Positions 10,131 through 22,900 of a DNA stretch of 64,000 bases are shown piece by piece; the stretch's first letter is position 1, and each line of letters begins with the position of its first letter. The stretch is from positions 18,267,355 through 18,331,354 of the forward strand of contig NC_054867.1 of NCBI RefSeq assembly GCF_018320785.1, read 5' to 3'. Under the pieces are notes generated by a model. It saw only the letters and a list, made by a program, of their open reading frames with translations. It made no database searches and had not been told where the DNA came from. This DNA is from Cheilinus undulatus (Eukaryota; Chordata; Actinopteri; Labriformes; Labridae). Both the position numbers and the translations under genes were made by a program.

Positions 10131-13100
10131 ATGGCGGACGTGGATGAGCCGTAAGTAGCAGCTAAAGGAACAAGCAAGAAACAGTCATTAACAGCCCGAT
10201 AGATACTTTCAAATCTCATTAACCTAAGAAAGAACAGCATGAATGAACCTTCTTTTATTCTCTCTTTTTAGGGAGAAGAAAAGAAGGAGAGTAGTGGAGC
10301 TGACTCAGAAGTTAGTGATGAATTGCTAGAAGTGGCGGAAGGTTTGAGGTTACTTGTCAGGAGGAAGGTTAAGGTTAGCTAGCTAAACAAGCTAACCAAA
10401 CTGTGTTTGCTAACAGTACACTTAAGTTTATAAAGAACGTATATCCTGCTTGTTGTACGTGAGTAGCTAACACGTATATGCAGCGAAAATTTTATGGTTT
10501 TATTGTCCTCTGCACAAAGATAGAGGTATTTAAGTTACCTTCTAACAGTTGACATGCTAGCTGTTTGTCCAGCCCAACTACCGGGAACTGTCCAGGCAAG
10601 AGTAATGCTAGAGAGTCAGTAACGCCCACCTATCAAAAAATATGCAGTTTAACAATATTTGTGAAGTTTTATTTCACATCGTAGCGTAGCACAAGCTCGA
10701 GCAGATGCAGATACATCAAAGTATAGAGTAGGGCAAACATTTAAACACATGTACAGTGCTCCTGTAATTTCGTAGACCTTTAAGTTATTGCATGACCCTG
10801 TTTAAACTGTATATGTCACCATTACATTGTAACATTAAATCACGATGGCAATAATGGTGGATTTTTTTTGCATGATTTAATGGACGTACAGTGTTTGTAT
10901 TATATGAAGTAGATTTGTTGTTTGCATGACATCTGCGTCTAAAACATTTAAGAGGTCATAGAGGCTACTGATTACATACTTAATATACATATTATCTTCT
11001 CCAGGATGGTGGTTGATGGATGTAGTGGGCGAACCTGTGAGTGGGATGGCCGATGGAATCACATCAAAAAGTTTCTGGAAAGGTCGGGTCCATTCATGCA
11101 TCCTGACTTTGAACCCAGCACAGAGGTGACAGTGGCAGGAAATAGAATGATATGAGCCTTTATTTGTCATTTGACCTGTCTTCTTTTTTAATCTTATGTG
11201 TTTCTTTATTACCTCTCTCCACAGTCACTGCAGTTTATGTTGGAAACCTGCAGAATCCTGGTTATTGGTGCAGGTGGTCTTGGATGTGAGCTGCTAAAAG
11301 ACTTGGTATGACAAGCTACTGTATGATCACTACATTTTTATCAATATTTGGAATGTGTCATCTGTGATAACTGATCTTTTTTTCCTTTACATTTTCTGGC
11401 GCAGGCTTTATCGGGCTTTCGAAACATTCATGTTGTGGACATGGATACAATTGATGTTTCCAACCTCAATCGTCAGTTCCTCTTCAGGTCAGTGTAATAA
11501 AGTGATAAACCCTTTGTACAAGGTATGGCTGTTAAATGATAAGGCTGCACTTCAGGGGATAAAACCACATGGTTCACAGTCACATTGCACGTTATTTATT
11601 AAAGGTTGGGTATTTGCACACAACTGCTGTAAGTTTTGAATAAATGATGTCTTTAGTTCACTGCTACCTATGGATTGAAGTGCACATGTTTTTGCTAAAG
11701 TCATCAGAAAATGATTAGCTCAAAAGCTGAGGAACATATGAACAAAACAGCAGGTGAATTGTTTGGGGAACACTGAATGTCATGTGCACGTTTGAATGGC
11801 ACAAGAGATTTTTTGAAGGCAGAGAGGATGTTCAAGACCCTGAATGTTCTGAGCACCCATGCACATCAAAAACGCATGAAAACATTAAATAAATTGAACA
11901 AATTGTTCAAAATTATCGATGAAGGGTTAGGAGGACGTTTCAGAAGGGTGAACCGTGAATCAACACTGTTACAAACCGGTACTAGAAAAACTGAGAGAAA
12001 AAGTCAGAAAAAAAGAGACCACAGTTGTGGAAAAATTGTTTCATTCTTTATCATGACAATGTGTCAGCCCACACTGCTCTCTTGGTAAAGCAGTTTCTGG
12101 CCCAAAACATATCACCCTCCCTATTCATCTGACTTCCATTTTCCTAAGATCAAATCTGAAACAGACTTTGAGTCTGTGTCATAGGTTAAGTATAGAATGA
12201 AAGAGGTTCTGAGACAACTGTCCAAAGAAGATCTACTGCACTGCTGTGATCAGTGGGAGACCTGAATGCAGCGGTGTGTTGATGTAGAAGGGGAGTATAT
12301 TGAAGGAGAAGGACACTGATGATATTCAGTAAAACTGTATTATAGCATTAGTATTGTTTTTGATAGCCATACCTTGTAAATTTGAAACCTGTTTGATAAG
12401 TGCAAAGTTTGATGGAAGTAGATATGTTCTGTTAATGCGAGTATACTTTCCAACAGGCCAAAAGATGTAGGCCGGCCCAAGGCAGACGTTGCAGCTGATT
12501 TTATCAACAGTCGCATACCTGGATGCTGTGTAGTCCCGTATCCTTTTGATGCAGAAAATTCACATAGTGTGGTTTCATGTTAAAAAATGAAAATCTAGAA
12601 TGACTGAGAAATGTTGAAATCTATTATTTGCTATTTTAGGAAGCATGGAATGGTCACATACAGGTTATAAAAAGACAAGAGCAATCCATCTAAACATGAA
12701 CTTCACCTTAACGCTGTGCACAGTTATTTTAAGAAAATTCAGGACTTGGATGAAACTTTCTACAGACGTAAGTATGATTTTTGACAATTACCACTGCCTT
12801 TATGTCTCTTAGGGGTCTAAGGATTTAGTCATGTTAACGTCCCCTCTCATGCACGATGTGGTACTTCTCACTATAACCAAACTTAAAACTGTGCATTAAC
12901 AAGAGTTTTAAATTGATTTAGTGTTCAGTTTTGCAACTATGTATGATTTAAATCAAGTTTTTTTCAGGAATTAGATCTCTTCAAATTCCCTCTACTTGGA
13001 CTGAATTAATCCATCTTTCTGTTGCCCCCCAGAATTCCACATAATCGTCTGTGGACTGGACTCCATAGTTGCCAGAAGGTGGATGAATGGCATGCTGGTA

Positions 13101-15621
13101 AGTTTTCTTTGTTATAACCTTTGTCAGTCCTTTTTGCTAACCATGTGATCTATGAGCGACCCAGCTGAAGATATTTTGTAAAAAGGGTTGGCATATTAAG
13201 CTGGAGCTTCAGCCTACACCTTTTAGATTAATTTAATCCCTTATTTTTATGTTTGTGTTGAAGGTAAAACTTCCATGTTTGTTGTTGGGAGTGTTTTTTC
13301 TTTATTTGCAAATTGAAATAAACTGACTCTAATATCAGTCTAATACTGTCTCTTTTCATTACATTGTCAGTGCATGATGCTTGCACCAAATAGTGGTGAA
13401 GTTGCAAAGTGTTGTAGGGAAAGGAACATGTTCATGTAATCAAATGCAATTGCCTTGTCTTTCTACTCAGCTGTCTCTGCTCGTGTATGAAGACGGTGTC
13501 TTAGACCCAAGTTCCATTATACCTCTGATTGATGGTGGGACAGAGGGGTTTAAAGGCAATGCCAGAGTCATTCTCCCTGGCATGTCTGCCTGCATTGACT
13601 GTACACTTGAGCTTTACCCTCCTCAGGTGAGGAAACAGTTTTTTAGATCTTAAAAGGATGTTTAAAATCAAATCTGGGTGATATTAAAGAAGCAGATTTA
13701 ATATGTTGATTCTAAAGATATGCTTCCCTCTGTAGGTAAACTTTCCCATGTGCACAATAGCCTCCATGCCTCGTTTGCCAGAACACTGCATTGAATACGT
13801 TCGGATTCTGCTTTGGCCCAAAGAGAAACCATTTGGGGGTATGACATCACATTGAAGTTGCATTTTTTTTAGTGTCTACAATGATCTCTAAAAATGACTT
13901 GCGGTTCACTAAAACCCTTTCTGGTCTTAAATCCTTAAAAGTGAACTTAAATTCTTATATTTGTGTTTATTTATGTGGACTAGATGGTGTGGTCCTGGAT
14001 GGGGATGACCCTGAACACATCCAGTGGGTGTACCAGAGGTCTCTGGAGAGGGCAGCAGAGTTCAACATAATAGGAGTCACATACAGACTTACACAGGGTG
14101 AGCACATTGAGCACATATCTGTCAGCAGCTGATCACAACTTCTTTATTTGAGCTCCTCTTACAGGTGAACCTAAGTACACAAGACCTAATGAACTTGCTA
14201 TGCAAATGATTGTTTTTGAAGTTTGGTATCCTAGACTGTGACCTACATTTATTTTTGTGCTACTAAATTGTCTCATGACTACATATTGTACTGATTGCCC
14301 TGTTTAGTAAACCGATAAAGATTTTATTTTAATTTTCCATTTGAGTAAGTCATCAATACCTAGATTTCTTGAGCCTTACTTGTGTTTTGCAGGTGTTGTT
14401 AAGAGAATAATTCCTGCTGTTGCTTCTACAAATGCTGTCATAGCTGGTAAGTGGCTGAAACCTTACAATAAAAATCATGGAAAGATGTGATCTAATTCCT
14501 TTTATGAAAAGAAATAGCAAACCCTGCCATAAAAGTGTTAAATATTTACAAACCGTACTGAGCATATTGACTTTGCGTAAACAGACAAGTCTACCCGGAC
14601 ATAACTTTTTTGTGTGTTTATTTGACCCAGCTGCTTGTGCCACGGAGGTTTTTAAAATAGCATCAAGGTGAGTGTAAATGTGCTACTATTCAGCTTTACA
14701 CATCTCTGTATAGACATGTGCCTCTCACTGTTTCCTCATGAAATTAACTTTTGCTTTTGCAGTGCCTACATACCTCTAAATAACTACATGGTATTCAATG
14801 ATGTTGATGGCCTGTACATATACACTTTTGAAGCAGAACGAAAGGTTTGTCCGGAGTTGTTTTTTTCCAGCATGTGATAGCTTCTTCAATAAAGTTGCCT
14901 TTTAGAATTAAATATGTTTTTTTTTTTTTTGTTCCTTTGATGCAGGAAAATTGTTCCGCCTGCAGTCAAGTCCCCATGGACTTGAACTTTTCTCCATCTT
15001 CCAAACTCCAAGAGGTCTTGGACTACTTGACTGAGAGTGCCTCCCTGTATGTTTGCCTTCCTTATCAAGATCTGTTGCCAATAATTCCCACCCTTTTCAT
15101 GATAACAGTTGTATTTGCTTTGCACACTGTCTTCAACAACATGTGTAATTCATCTTTCAGACAAATGAAATCACCTGCTATAACTGCAACAGTGGAAGGA
15201 AAAAACAAAACATTATACTTACAGGTAATAAGCTTCAAGGGTTACACTGTTTTGAGCTGTAACTTCATGGTATAGTATTCTCTTGTTAAAATAAGACAAT
15301 CATGCAAGCTAACTAGCTGAAGCTAACTTTCAGTTTGTATTTTATGTTTCAGTCCGTTGCTTCAATTGAGCAGAGAACGCGGCCAAATCTGTCCAAAACC
15401 CTAAAAGGTGAGGTGCTTTCTTTTTTATGTTTGCCAAGAATGACAGTGCCCTTACTCAGAATTTGTTACATGAAAACACTGTTGTGAATATGTGCACTCA
15501 TTTATTATGATTCATGTACGTGTTTTTTCCAGAGCTGGGCCTGGCAGACAGACAAGAGCTGGCTGTTGCTGATGTCACCACACCTCAGACTATGTTATTC
15601 AGACTCTGCTTCACCTCCTAG
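10131..15621 (+). CDS. uba3: NEDD8-activating enzyme E1 catalytic subunit
   Basis: This gene encodes the catalytic half of the NAE1-UBA3 E1. It adenylates NEDD8, holds it as a thioester and passes it to UBE2M/UBE2F for cullin neddylation. Coding exons: 10131-10150, 10272-10310, 11005-11125, 11225-11305, 11405-11487, 12457-12537, 12724-12767, 13033-13097, 13471-13626, 13736-13838, 13984-14097, 14393-14446, 14631-14667, 14763-14844, 14946-15046, 15161-15224, 15353-15407 and 15533-15621. The sum is 1389 nt, 462 residues, against 463 in human. Visible parts are the N-terminal basic EKKRRR, the nucleotide loop GAGGLG (75-80), zinc cysteines CIDC (219-222) and CSAC (363-366), the catalytic Cys236 in PMCTIA, and the C-terminal ubiquitin-like E2-binding domain from about residue 368. 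The frame holds through all junctions. Most introns are ordinary GT-AG; intron 6 looks U12-type. I chose the ATG at 10131 because it opens MADVDEPEKKRRR, like the human start. Confidence 0.97.
11740..12330 (+). mobile_element. Dead mariner transposon inside uba3 intron 5
   Basis: Reading across frames gives mariner transposase landmarks in order: [14 protein letters not shown] and EDVQDPE-like words near 11790-11850, then [19 protein letters not shown] (about 12053-12110), then a [17 protein letters not shown] end near 12245-12300. Stops and frame breaks are numerous, so no product is expected. The HDN...H block belongs to the catalytic DDD core of mariner transposases. Inverted ends were not resolved. 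Confidence 0.8.
12538..12723 (+). other. U12-type (minor spliceosome) intron of uba3
   Basis: The intron begins GTATCCTTTT, the U12 donor consensus. It ends with CACCTTAAC (12704-12712), close to the U12 branch consensus TTCCTTAAC, with the branch A about 12 bases before the CAG acceptor (12721-12723). There is no polypyrimidine tract, as expected for this class. The flanking exons join in frame (..VVP-YFKK..). Confidence 0.85.
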
Positions 15622-16330
15622 GAACATCTCAAGCACTCCCACAACTGGTTGATGTCCCCCTTGTTTCTTGGCCAACTGTCACCTGATTCAGGATATTTAA
15701 ATGGCAACTAATAAAGTTTACAGTGTACTGGTTCACAGTGTAAATGACTGTAGCTGATCTGGATTACATGCAAGTTTGTATTTTGCACTGAAAAGCTAAA
15801 TCATAGTTCATAACATGATATGATTTGATGATGCATTGTCTGCCAATGATACAGATTTCTGTATAAATGGTTTATGTGCACTACAATTTGAGGTGTGCTC
15901 TGTTTAAACAAAGAAACAAGCATTAACAACTTGAAAAAAATTCTGTACTTTTTTTGGTATTGGATTTCTTGATTATTTATTTATTCTGAATTTTATAGTG
16001 TAAGTAACCACTGAAGTGGCACTTGACATTGATAATGACATGAACTGGAATAAAATGTTTTATAATAATCTGTATGTGTTCTTTATGCTTCAATATGTTT
16101 TTATCGGTATAAAGTTAATATCACTTTTCAAGTTCAGTAGATTTTTTTTAATTAGAAACTCTTGATTAAGCTTGTTTACATATATCAATTAAGGCCAATC
16201 AGTTTATTTTCAAGATGAAGGCCTATGTATTTTTTTAAAGCAAAAGCTCTAGTAATTATAATTAGCTAATTAAATGCTGTTGCAATTCTTTTTAATCTAT
16301 TTTCCTATATTTGTAGGTAATTAAATTTTG
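15622..16330 (+). promoter_or_regulatory. uba3 3' untranslated region with poly(A) signals
   Basis: AATAAA hexamers lie at 15710-15715, 89 bases after the stop, and at 16049-16054. Either could end the transcript, giving a short or longer 3' UTR. The rest is AT-rich and holds no other gene. Confidence 0.6.
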
Positions 16331-16911
16331 AAAAGTAGGCCAATGGAGGATTTCGCCGTGCTGACTGGGCTGTCTCAGCATTTCAGGCCCAGTTAGACCG
16401 GATCATGACGTCATGCTGCTACGTGGAAAGGAAGTAGCGAGCAGGCTAATGCTAACTGCTACAAGTTGAGCGACCAAAACAAACGATGACGGCTGAGCAG
16501 GGGAGCCGAAGAAACCAAGGATTAACTATGGGAATACACTTTGTTTGATAGGCTGGATACGGTTACCCTTAACCCATATCTCTACATGATTGACTTCTAC
16601 AACTGTTGGGATTTTGAGTGCCAACTGACCCGTTTGTCGAGCTGGAACTGTCTGGGAATGATATCCCTGTACACTAACGTTATGCGTTGGCTAACTTACA
16701 GCTTGACGAGGCTGTAGCTCGCTGTCAAAGAAGCTTTTTTCGACTAAATATACATTTGAATTTACGAAATACAAATCGCACTGGGTTAGCTTGACGGCAG
16801 AGAATGCAGTGACAGTTAATGTAGCTGTTTAGGGTGGTTACACTTAGTTCCCTTAAGGGTCCGTGAAACATTTTCTGAACTTGGTGATAGCTAGCTAGCT
16901 AAAAAGGCGAA
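16331..16911 (+). promoter_or_regulatory. tmf1 promoter and 5' leader, with a CRE
   Basis: GC content rises compared with the flank. A perfect palindromic cAMP-response/ATF element TGACGTCA sits at 16406-16413, about 500 bases upstream of the tmf1 ATG. An upstream ATG near 16485 opens a short frame. No TATA box is evident, which suits a housekeeping promoter. The transcription start is not determined. Confidence 0.55.
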
Positions 16912-19900
16912 ATGAGTTGGTTCAATGCATCTCACCTGTCTAGCTTCGCTAAGCAAGCTTTGACAACAGCTCAGAAGTCAATCGACCGGGTTCTGGACAT
17001 CAAAGAAGAGGACCAATGGGCTGACACGGTTGTAATGCCTTATGACGGTAAGTAATTGAACACGGTGTAAATAACTAATGCTTCCATACTAACCTTTTGG
17101 ATATTTCTTAAACCGGTACATTGTCCCTCTTTTCAGATGTTACATTACCTGAGAAGCTGTCATTAAGTGGAGGATGGGGGATAACTCAATGGGAAGCACC
17201 ACCTGAAGAAAAGACCACGACTCCTCCTCCCTCTTCTGAGGCCATCACTACTCCTGTCACCCGCACAGTTGTGGATGAATCGGAGAACTTTTTCAGTGCC
17301 TTTCTGTCACCAGGAGATGTTCAAGGTGTCACCATATCCCAGGTAGTGTCTGTGCCCCCGGCCAAGTCCCAAAGGCGGCCTCAGGAGAAGGACAAGAAAA
17401 ACAATAAGGCTGTGGTCCAAAAAGAAGTGGAGACTGAAAAGTCCCTGTCTGCTGATGAGAGTAATGGGAATCAGACAGCTGCTGAGACTCAGCCAGCTGA
17501 GCCTGAGCCCTCACCAACAACACCTTATGAAGACGCTATCCTCTTGGTGCCTGTTTCACCTGCTTTCTCTTCCAGTGATCCTGCTAACACTGACATCAAA
17601 GCAAATGATGCAGAAACAGATGTTGGCACAGCAGTTTCTGAAGACTCAAAAACAGAACCACCACAGAGTCCATCAGATCCTAAGACTGAGCAGGATACTA
17701 CAGATTCCTCTGAACCTTCTGCTGTCTCTTCAGTACCTAAAAGCTCAACTCCTTCTGAACAATCACCCTCCCCTTCTTCTAAAGAAGTGCTCATAGAACA
17801 TAAAGACTCAAAGGTGGAGGACCGCCAAAGTGATACTCCTTCTCCCCCGGTCAGTGCTTTCTCCTCAGGAACCTCTACCACCAGTGACATTGAAGTGTTA
17901 GACCATGAGTCTGTGTTGAGTGAAAGCTCAGCCAGCTCCAGACAAGAAACAGGTGAGGGCAAGGCTGGCCTTCACTTGATGCAGGGCTCCTTCCAGCTTC
18001 TCACTGCCTCCACCTGTGGAGATTTCCCCCGTCTGGAAGACTATTCCAAACTCACAGAGAGCTGCGGCTCCTCTTCGGATGCATTTGAGCGCATAGATTC
18101 ATTCAGTGTGCAGTCATTAGATAGCAGGAGTGTCAGTGAGGTTAACTCTGATGATGAGATCCCTGGCAGTAGGACACTAGCGTCTGTCACTTCAGGTCCT
18201 GCTCCTTTGACAGTATCATCAGCTGTGTGTCAGAAGCAGGAAGATGGAATGGTGGAGAAGGAAGGACAGGGGCAAAATGAGGTGGAAGAGGACTTCACTG
18301 AATCAATGAGGGAGCAGTCGCTGGATGAGATGGAAGAGAGTGGACGAAGTGCAACACCTGTTAATAGTGAGCAGCCTGAAGAGTTGACAGAACAAGAATC
18401 TGAGGCTAATGTCACGTTGTCTGATGCTACTTGCATGGCTGAAGATAGGATCACCCCACCAATCACAGAAGAGATGAAAAGCTTCTCAACAGTCCAGATT
18501 TTGGAGCTTCAAAAGGTATCAGTTGTTCTCATCAATGTTCATGTATCATAGATGATTTTTCATGTTTATCTCATGCATTAACAAGTCTACAGAGATGATG
18601 AAGCTGCATGGATTACCTCCAGGTTGAAGGGTTGTGGATGTCTTTGCCAGAACAGTTTGATTGTCACTCTAATAGACACTTGTTATAAACTTGTTGAAAG
18701 TATACCATTAAAAAGTCTGAAACTGAATCAAAAACTAAGGCAGATCTCTTTACCTTAAAGCAAGTAGTTAATTTAACATTTACTTAGATAGTTCTGCAGT
18801 AATAACAGGTAACACTCATGGTTTTAAAAGAAATGCATTTAAACCTGTTTACTACTTTGCATAGATTTCCTTAGAATGCAAATAGAAGTAAGCAACTTTG
18901 TGAAAATGTCATGATGACATCTGTGTAATTTGGTTCCATGTTTACTTGTCACTTTTGTGTATTTGTTCAGGCTTGTTGTCTAGAGCAGTGGTTCCAAACT
19001 GGTCTAGGGCCTGGACCCACAATGCCCCCTTCATAGCAAATCATGACCCTGATTTTTTATTTTTACATTTTCAATCATAACAAAATGTTTTAATGAAAAA
19101 TGGGGCACTTTAGATTTTAGATAGAACAAAAGATCTGACAGAAGAAAGAGATAGTGAAATGTCCTTTAAAATAAAAGCACCTTTTGCCTCTGAAAATGTC
19201 TTTGTGACCCCCTTTTGGGTCTCAACCCATCAGCTGAACCAAAGGTCTGGAGCAGGGGTCATCGGCTATATTTGAGCAAGGACCAGGTTTTTATCTTAGC
19301 AGATGCTTTGGGGGCCAGATTTTCAAATAAAGTTAAATAAAAATTAAAGAAATTTTAAAGCACCAGCAGGGAGATCAGTCCCTAATGGCTCTACTGCAGC
19401 CAGCTACAGGGGGCCTTTGAAATATTTAACTACATATTTCTAAGGCTACCATGTTGTCCATTGCTGGGTTTGATGCTAATATGCTGCTTCCTCATTGGTG
19501 AGAAACATGCAGGAAACCGGTGTGCTGTTTTGATTCTAAGGCAGGAAAATTGCGCTCTCCAAGAGCCTGAAGTGGAAAGTTGACACTGAAAAGAGCAGTA
19601 CTGCACTGATAAGTGACAATTTATATATATAAAAAATAAATGAGTATGAATAATAAACAAAAGAATGGTTCTAGCAGTAAGTCATTCCTTATAAAACTGT
19701 TGCGATGTTGATTTTTTGGGGGTTGACTTAATAAATAACCCCTAAAAAACCAAAACTATCTTTTTCCTCTTTACATTTTGTGAATTTAATAATCTTTTGG
19801 GGGCCATGTGGGGATCTTAAGTGGGCCACGCCTTATGGATGGGAGGTTGTATTCCAAAAACTATCTGGTGTATCATCCAACTGTTTGGTTAAATGTCAGG

Positions 19901-22900
19901 CTTTACCCTCTGAAGTCCCAAATGTTGTTATGGTATTTGAAAAAGGCAGCCACAAAACCTTTGTGGTAAAGCACTGCATTGTTTTTTCTAATTAGTTTTC
20001 TTTATGTCTTTCCATTCTTGTAAATACACCACCAAAAAAAAAAAACTTGACATTTTGTAGGTGATTGATGAGCTGTCAGGACGCCTTGAGAAGAGAGAGT
20101 CACAGCTGCTAACAGTCAGCAAAGACAAGGCCAGGCTGGAAGAGGAGTGTGACAATCTCAGAGAGTGAGTTTGTGCTTCACAATTTCACATGTTGATACA
20201 AATGTAAATAAAATGTCATGAGTATGTCTAGGTATGGCTTAAGCCACAGTAATTTGTGCTTAATTACTCTCAGGCATTCAAAAGTTGAGTAATGCTTTCA
20301 TTGAGCCACTCTGGTAATTGCTTTATTTGGTGTCTTGGGCTTTATGTTGCATAAACTTGTGCAATGAGCTCTTAAACTAATGAGTCTGGTCGTCCTCCAG
20401 CGAAGTGGTAACCCTGAAGGAGGAAAGCTCTACAGTTCAGTCCCTCAAAGATGAGTTCACCCAGCGTATCGCAGATGCAGAGAGGAAGGCTCAGCTTGCC
20501 TGTAAAGAAAGAGACATAGCGAAGAAGGTAAGATATTAGTCATCCTAGGCTATAAATAAACTGTTATAACGGTAATAATATAGTCTAAGCTATATGGATC
20601 TGCATTGATGAGAAAACACAAAATTGAGCAGTGTCTTAGGTGCTTGTGTCAGAGATTACATTTTTCTGTGTTACAGGAAATCAAAGGCTTGAGAGAAGAG
20701 CTCGCTACAAGATTACATACCAATGATACAATGGAGCTCATCAGAGAAAAAGAAGAGCAGATTCGAGGCCTGCTTGAAGAAGGTAAAACTTACTTATATA
20801 GCAAAATGTTAATCTTCATCATTCTAATCCTGCCAGTTCCACTTCAGACAGATTGCCCAGTCCAGAAAATATTAAACATTGTATTAATTGAGGACAAGTC
20901 TTGGCATTACATGACTGCTGATATTATCCTTTTGATCCAATAAAAAGTTGCTTACCTACCACAGTAGCATAAAGACATAACAAATGGTTTATAAGAGCAG
21001 TAAAATTAATTGATGCACCTGTCTCGAAGACGCAGTGTGAGTGGTTTAATTTGAAGCCACTGACTTGGTAATCCCAAAGAAAACACAAGACACATATATA
21101 TATTGTTAGTAGTGGTGGGTATCATTTCGATATCTGTTATTAACTTAACATAAGTTTGCTAAGCAGATGTTTATTTCTTTCGTCTTTAGGTGAAAAGCTG
21201 TCCAAGCAGCAGCTTCAGCACAGCAACATCATCAAGAAACTGCGTGTGAAGGAGAAGGAGAGTGACACAAAAATCACCAAGCAACAGAAGAAAATCAAGG
21301 AGCTGGAGGAGGAACTTAAGCAGCTGCAGCAGGTAAGACTGTGGTACCTATGAATGAGACTTGGTTAGTGTTGTTTTATGGGAAGATTTAACTCAATCTC
21401 TGTAGGGTATATTCAAATTCTTTTCATTACCATAGTTGGCAGCAATTGAGTTCCCTTTAGAATAACTTCAATTAGATCTAAAAAAAGATCAGCTCCTTTA
21501 AAAACATCCTATACATCAGGAAGTAAAAAATGAGTCCACAGATGAGACTGGATTTTAATAATGAAGTAACCCTACAACTTTAATTCACACTGTCTAAAAT
21601 TTTCAGTAACACTACCCTGGCTGAAAGTTATAACCCTCCTCACTTTTGACTTCCAGAGACATCCAATACACACTTTCAAACTAGGTTAGTGCTGCTGCAG
21701 CTAGTTTTCTTAAGGATTACAGTAGTTATGTGGCTTTGACATGGTGAATGATCATGATCATGCCAAAGTTGTTTTGTTGCAGTTATTGTTTAGGTGTATA
21801 AGGCCGTTAGTGAAAGGTGTGTCACAGAGAAAAGAAAACACAACTATAAATAGACTGGAGTCCTGTACCAAAACAAGACACAAAAACAGTGTCATCATGC
21901 ATTGTTCAAGGAAACCCAAGATGATAAAGCCATTAACTGGTGTAATTATGTTGCTTACCACTATTATAATTTTTCCTCTCTTGTCCTCTGGTGTAAACCT
22001 AAAATGTTATTCTTAAACACTTTCTGTTTTATTTATTTGGCATATTTGAAGCTACAAATCTGATCCATGGCTTCTGTTTTTAGGTTTTAGATGGGAAGGA
22101 GGACGTTGAGAAGCAGCACAGGGAGAACATCAAGAAGCTGAATGCTGTGGTGGAGCGACAGGAGAAGGAGCTGTGCCGGCTGCAGACGGACTCTGAGGAG
22201 CTGCAGGAGAAGAACAGAAGCATCCAGGCCGCCCTAGACAGCTCTTATAAGTAATGACTAACACAACCTGCCATCTAAACTGGATATACAGTGCCTTCAG
22301 AAAGTATTCACAAACCCCTTCAGTTTTTTCAGTTGTCTCATGTTGCAGCCTGATGCTGCAGTTGAAAAGCAGTCATTTGTATTCTCATTAATCTACACCC
22401 AGTACCCCATCATGGCAAAATGAAAGCAGAATTTAAATCTTGTTGCTAAAATGTTTGCCTCTTCTCAATGCAAAACACATGAAGCCCACTTGGCTTTCAT
22501 TTGATGTTTTTATGCAAACTCCTAGCAGGCTATTATGTGTTGCACTGAGGAGGGGCTTCTGTCTGGACACTTGCCATAAGCCCAGATTGGTGGAGGGCTG
22601 CAGTGATAGTTGTCTTTCTGGAACTTTGTCCCATCTCCACACAGGATCTCAAGAGCTCAGTCAGAGGGACCATCAGGTTTTTTTGTTGACATCTCTTACT
22701 AAGGCTCTTCTCCCCCCAGTTGCTCAATTTGGCTGGGTGACCAGCTCGTGGAAGAGTCCTGGTCTTGTTCTAAACTTCTTCCATTTGAGAATTTTAGGGC
22801 CACTGTACTCTTGGGAACCTTCAGTGCAATAGAACTTTTTGTAGCCTTCCCCAGATCTGTGCCCTACAATCCTGTCTCTGAGCTCTGCTGGCATTTTCTT

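Noticed and set aside
11777..12088. 103-codon frame in uba3 intron 5
   Set aside because: It is an out-of-frame reading of the dead mariner transposase.
17455..17962. Additional frames on both strands inside tmf1 exon 2
   Set aside because: They are shadows of the long conserved tmf1 coding exon, which matches the family in its own frame.
22440..22832. 130-codon + strand frame in tmf1 intron 7
   Set aside because: It is the antisense of a decayed Tc1 transposase; the family match is on the other strand.
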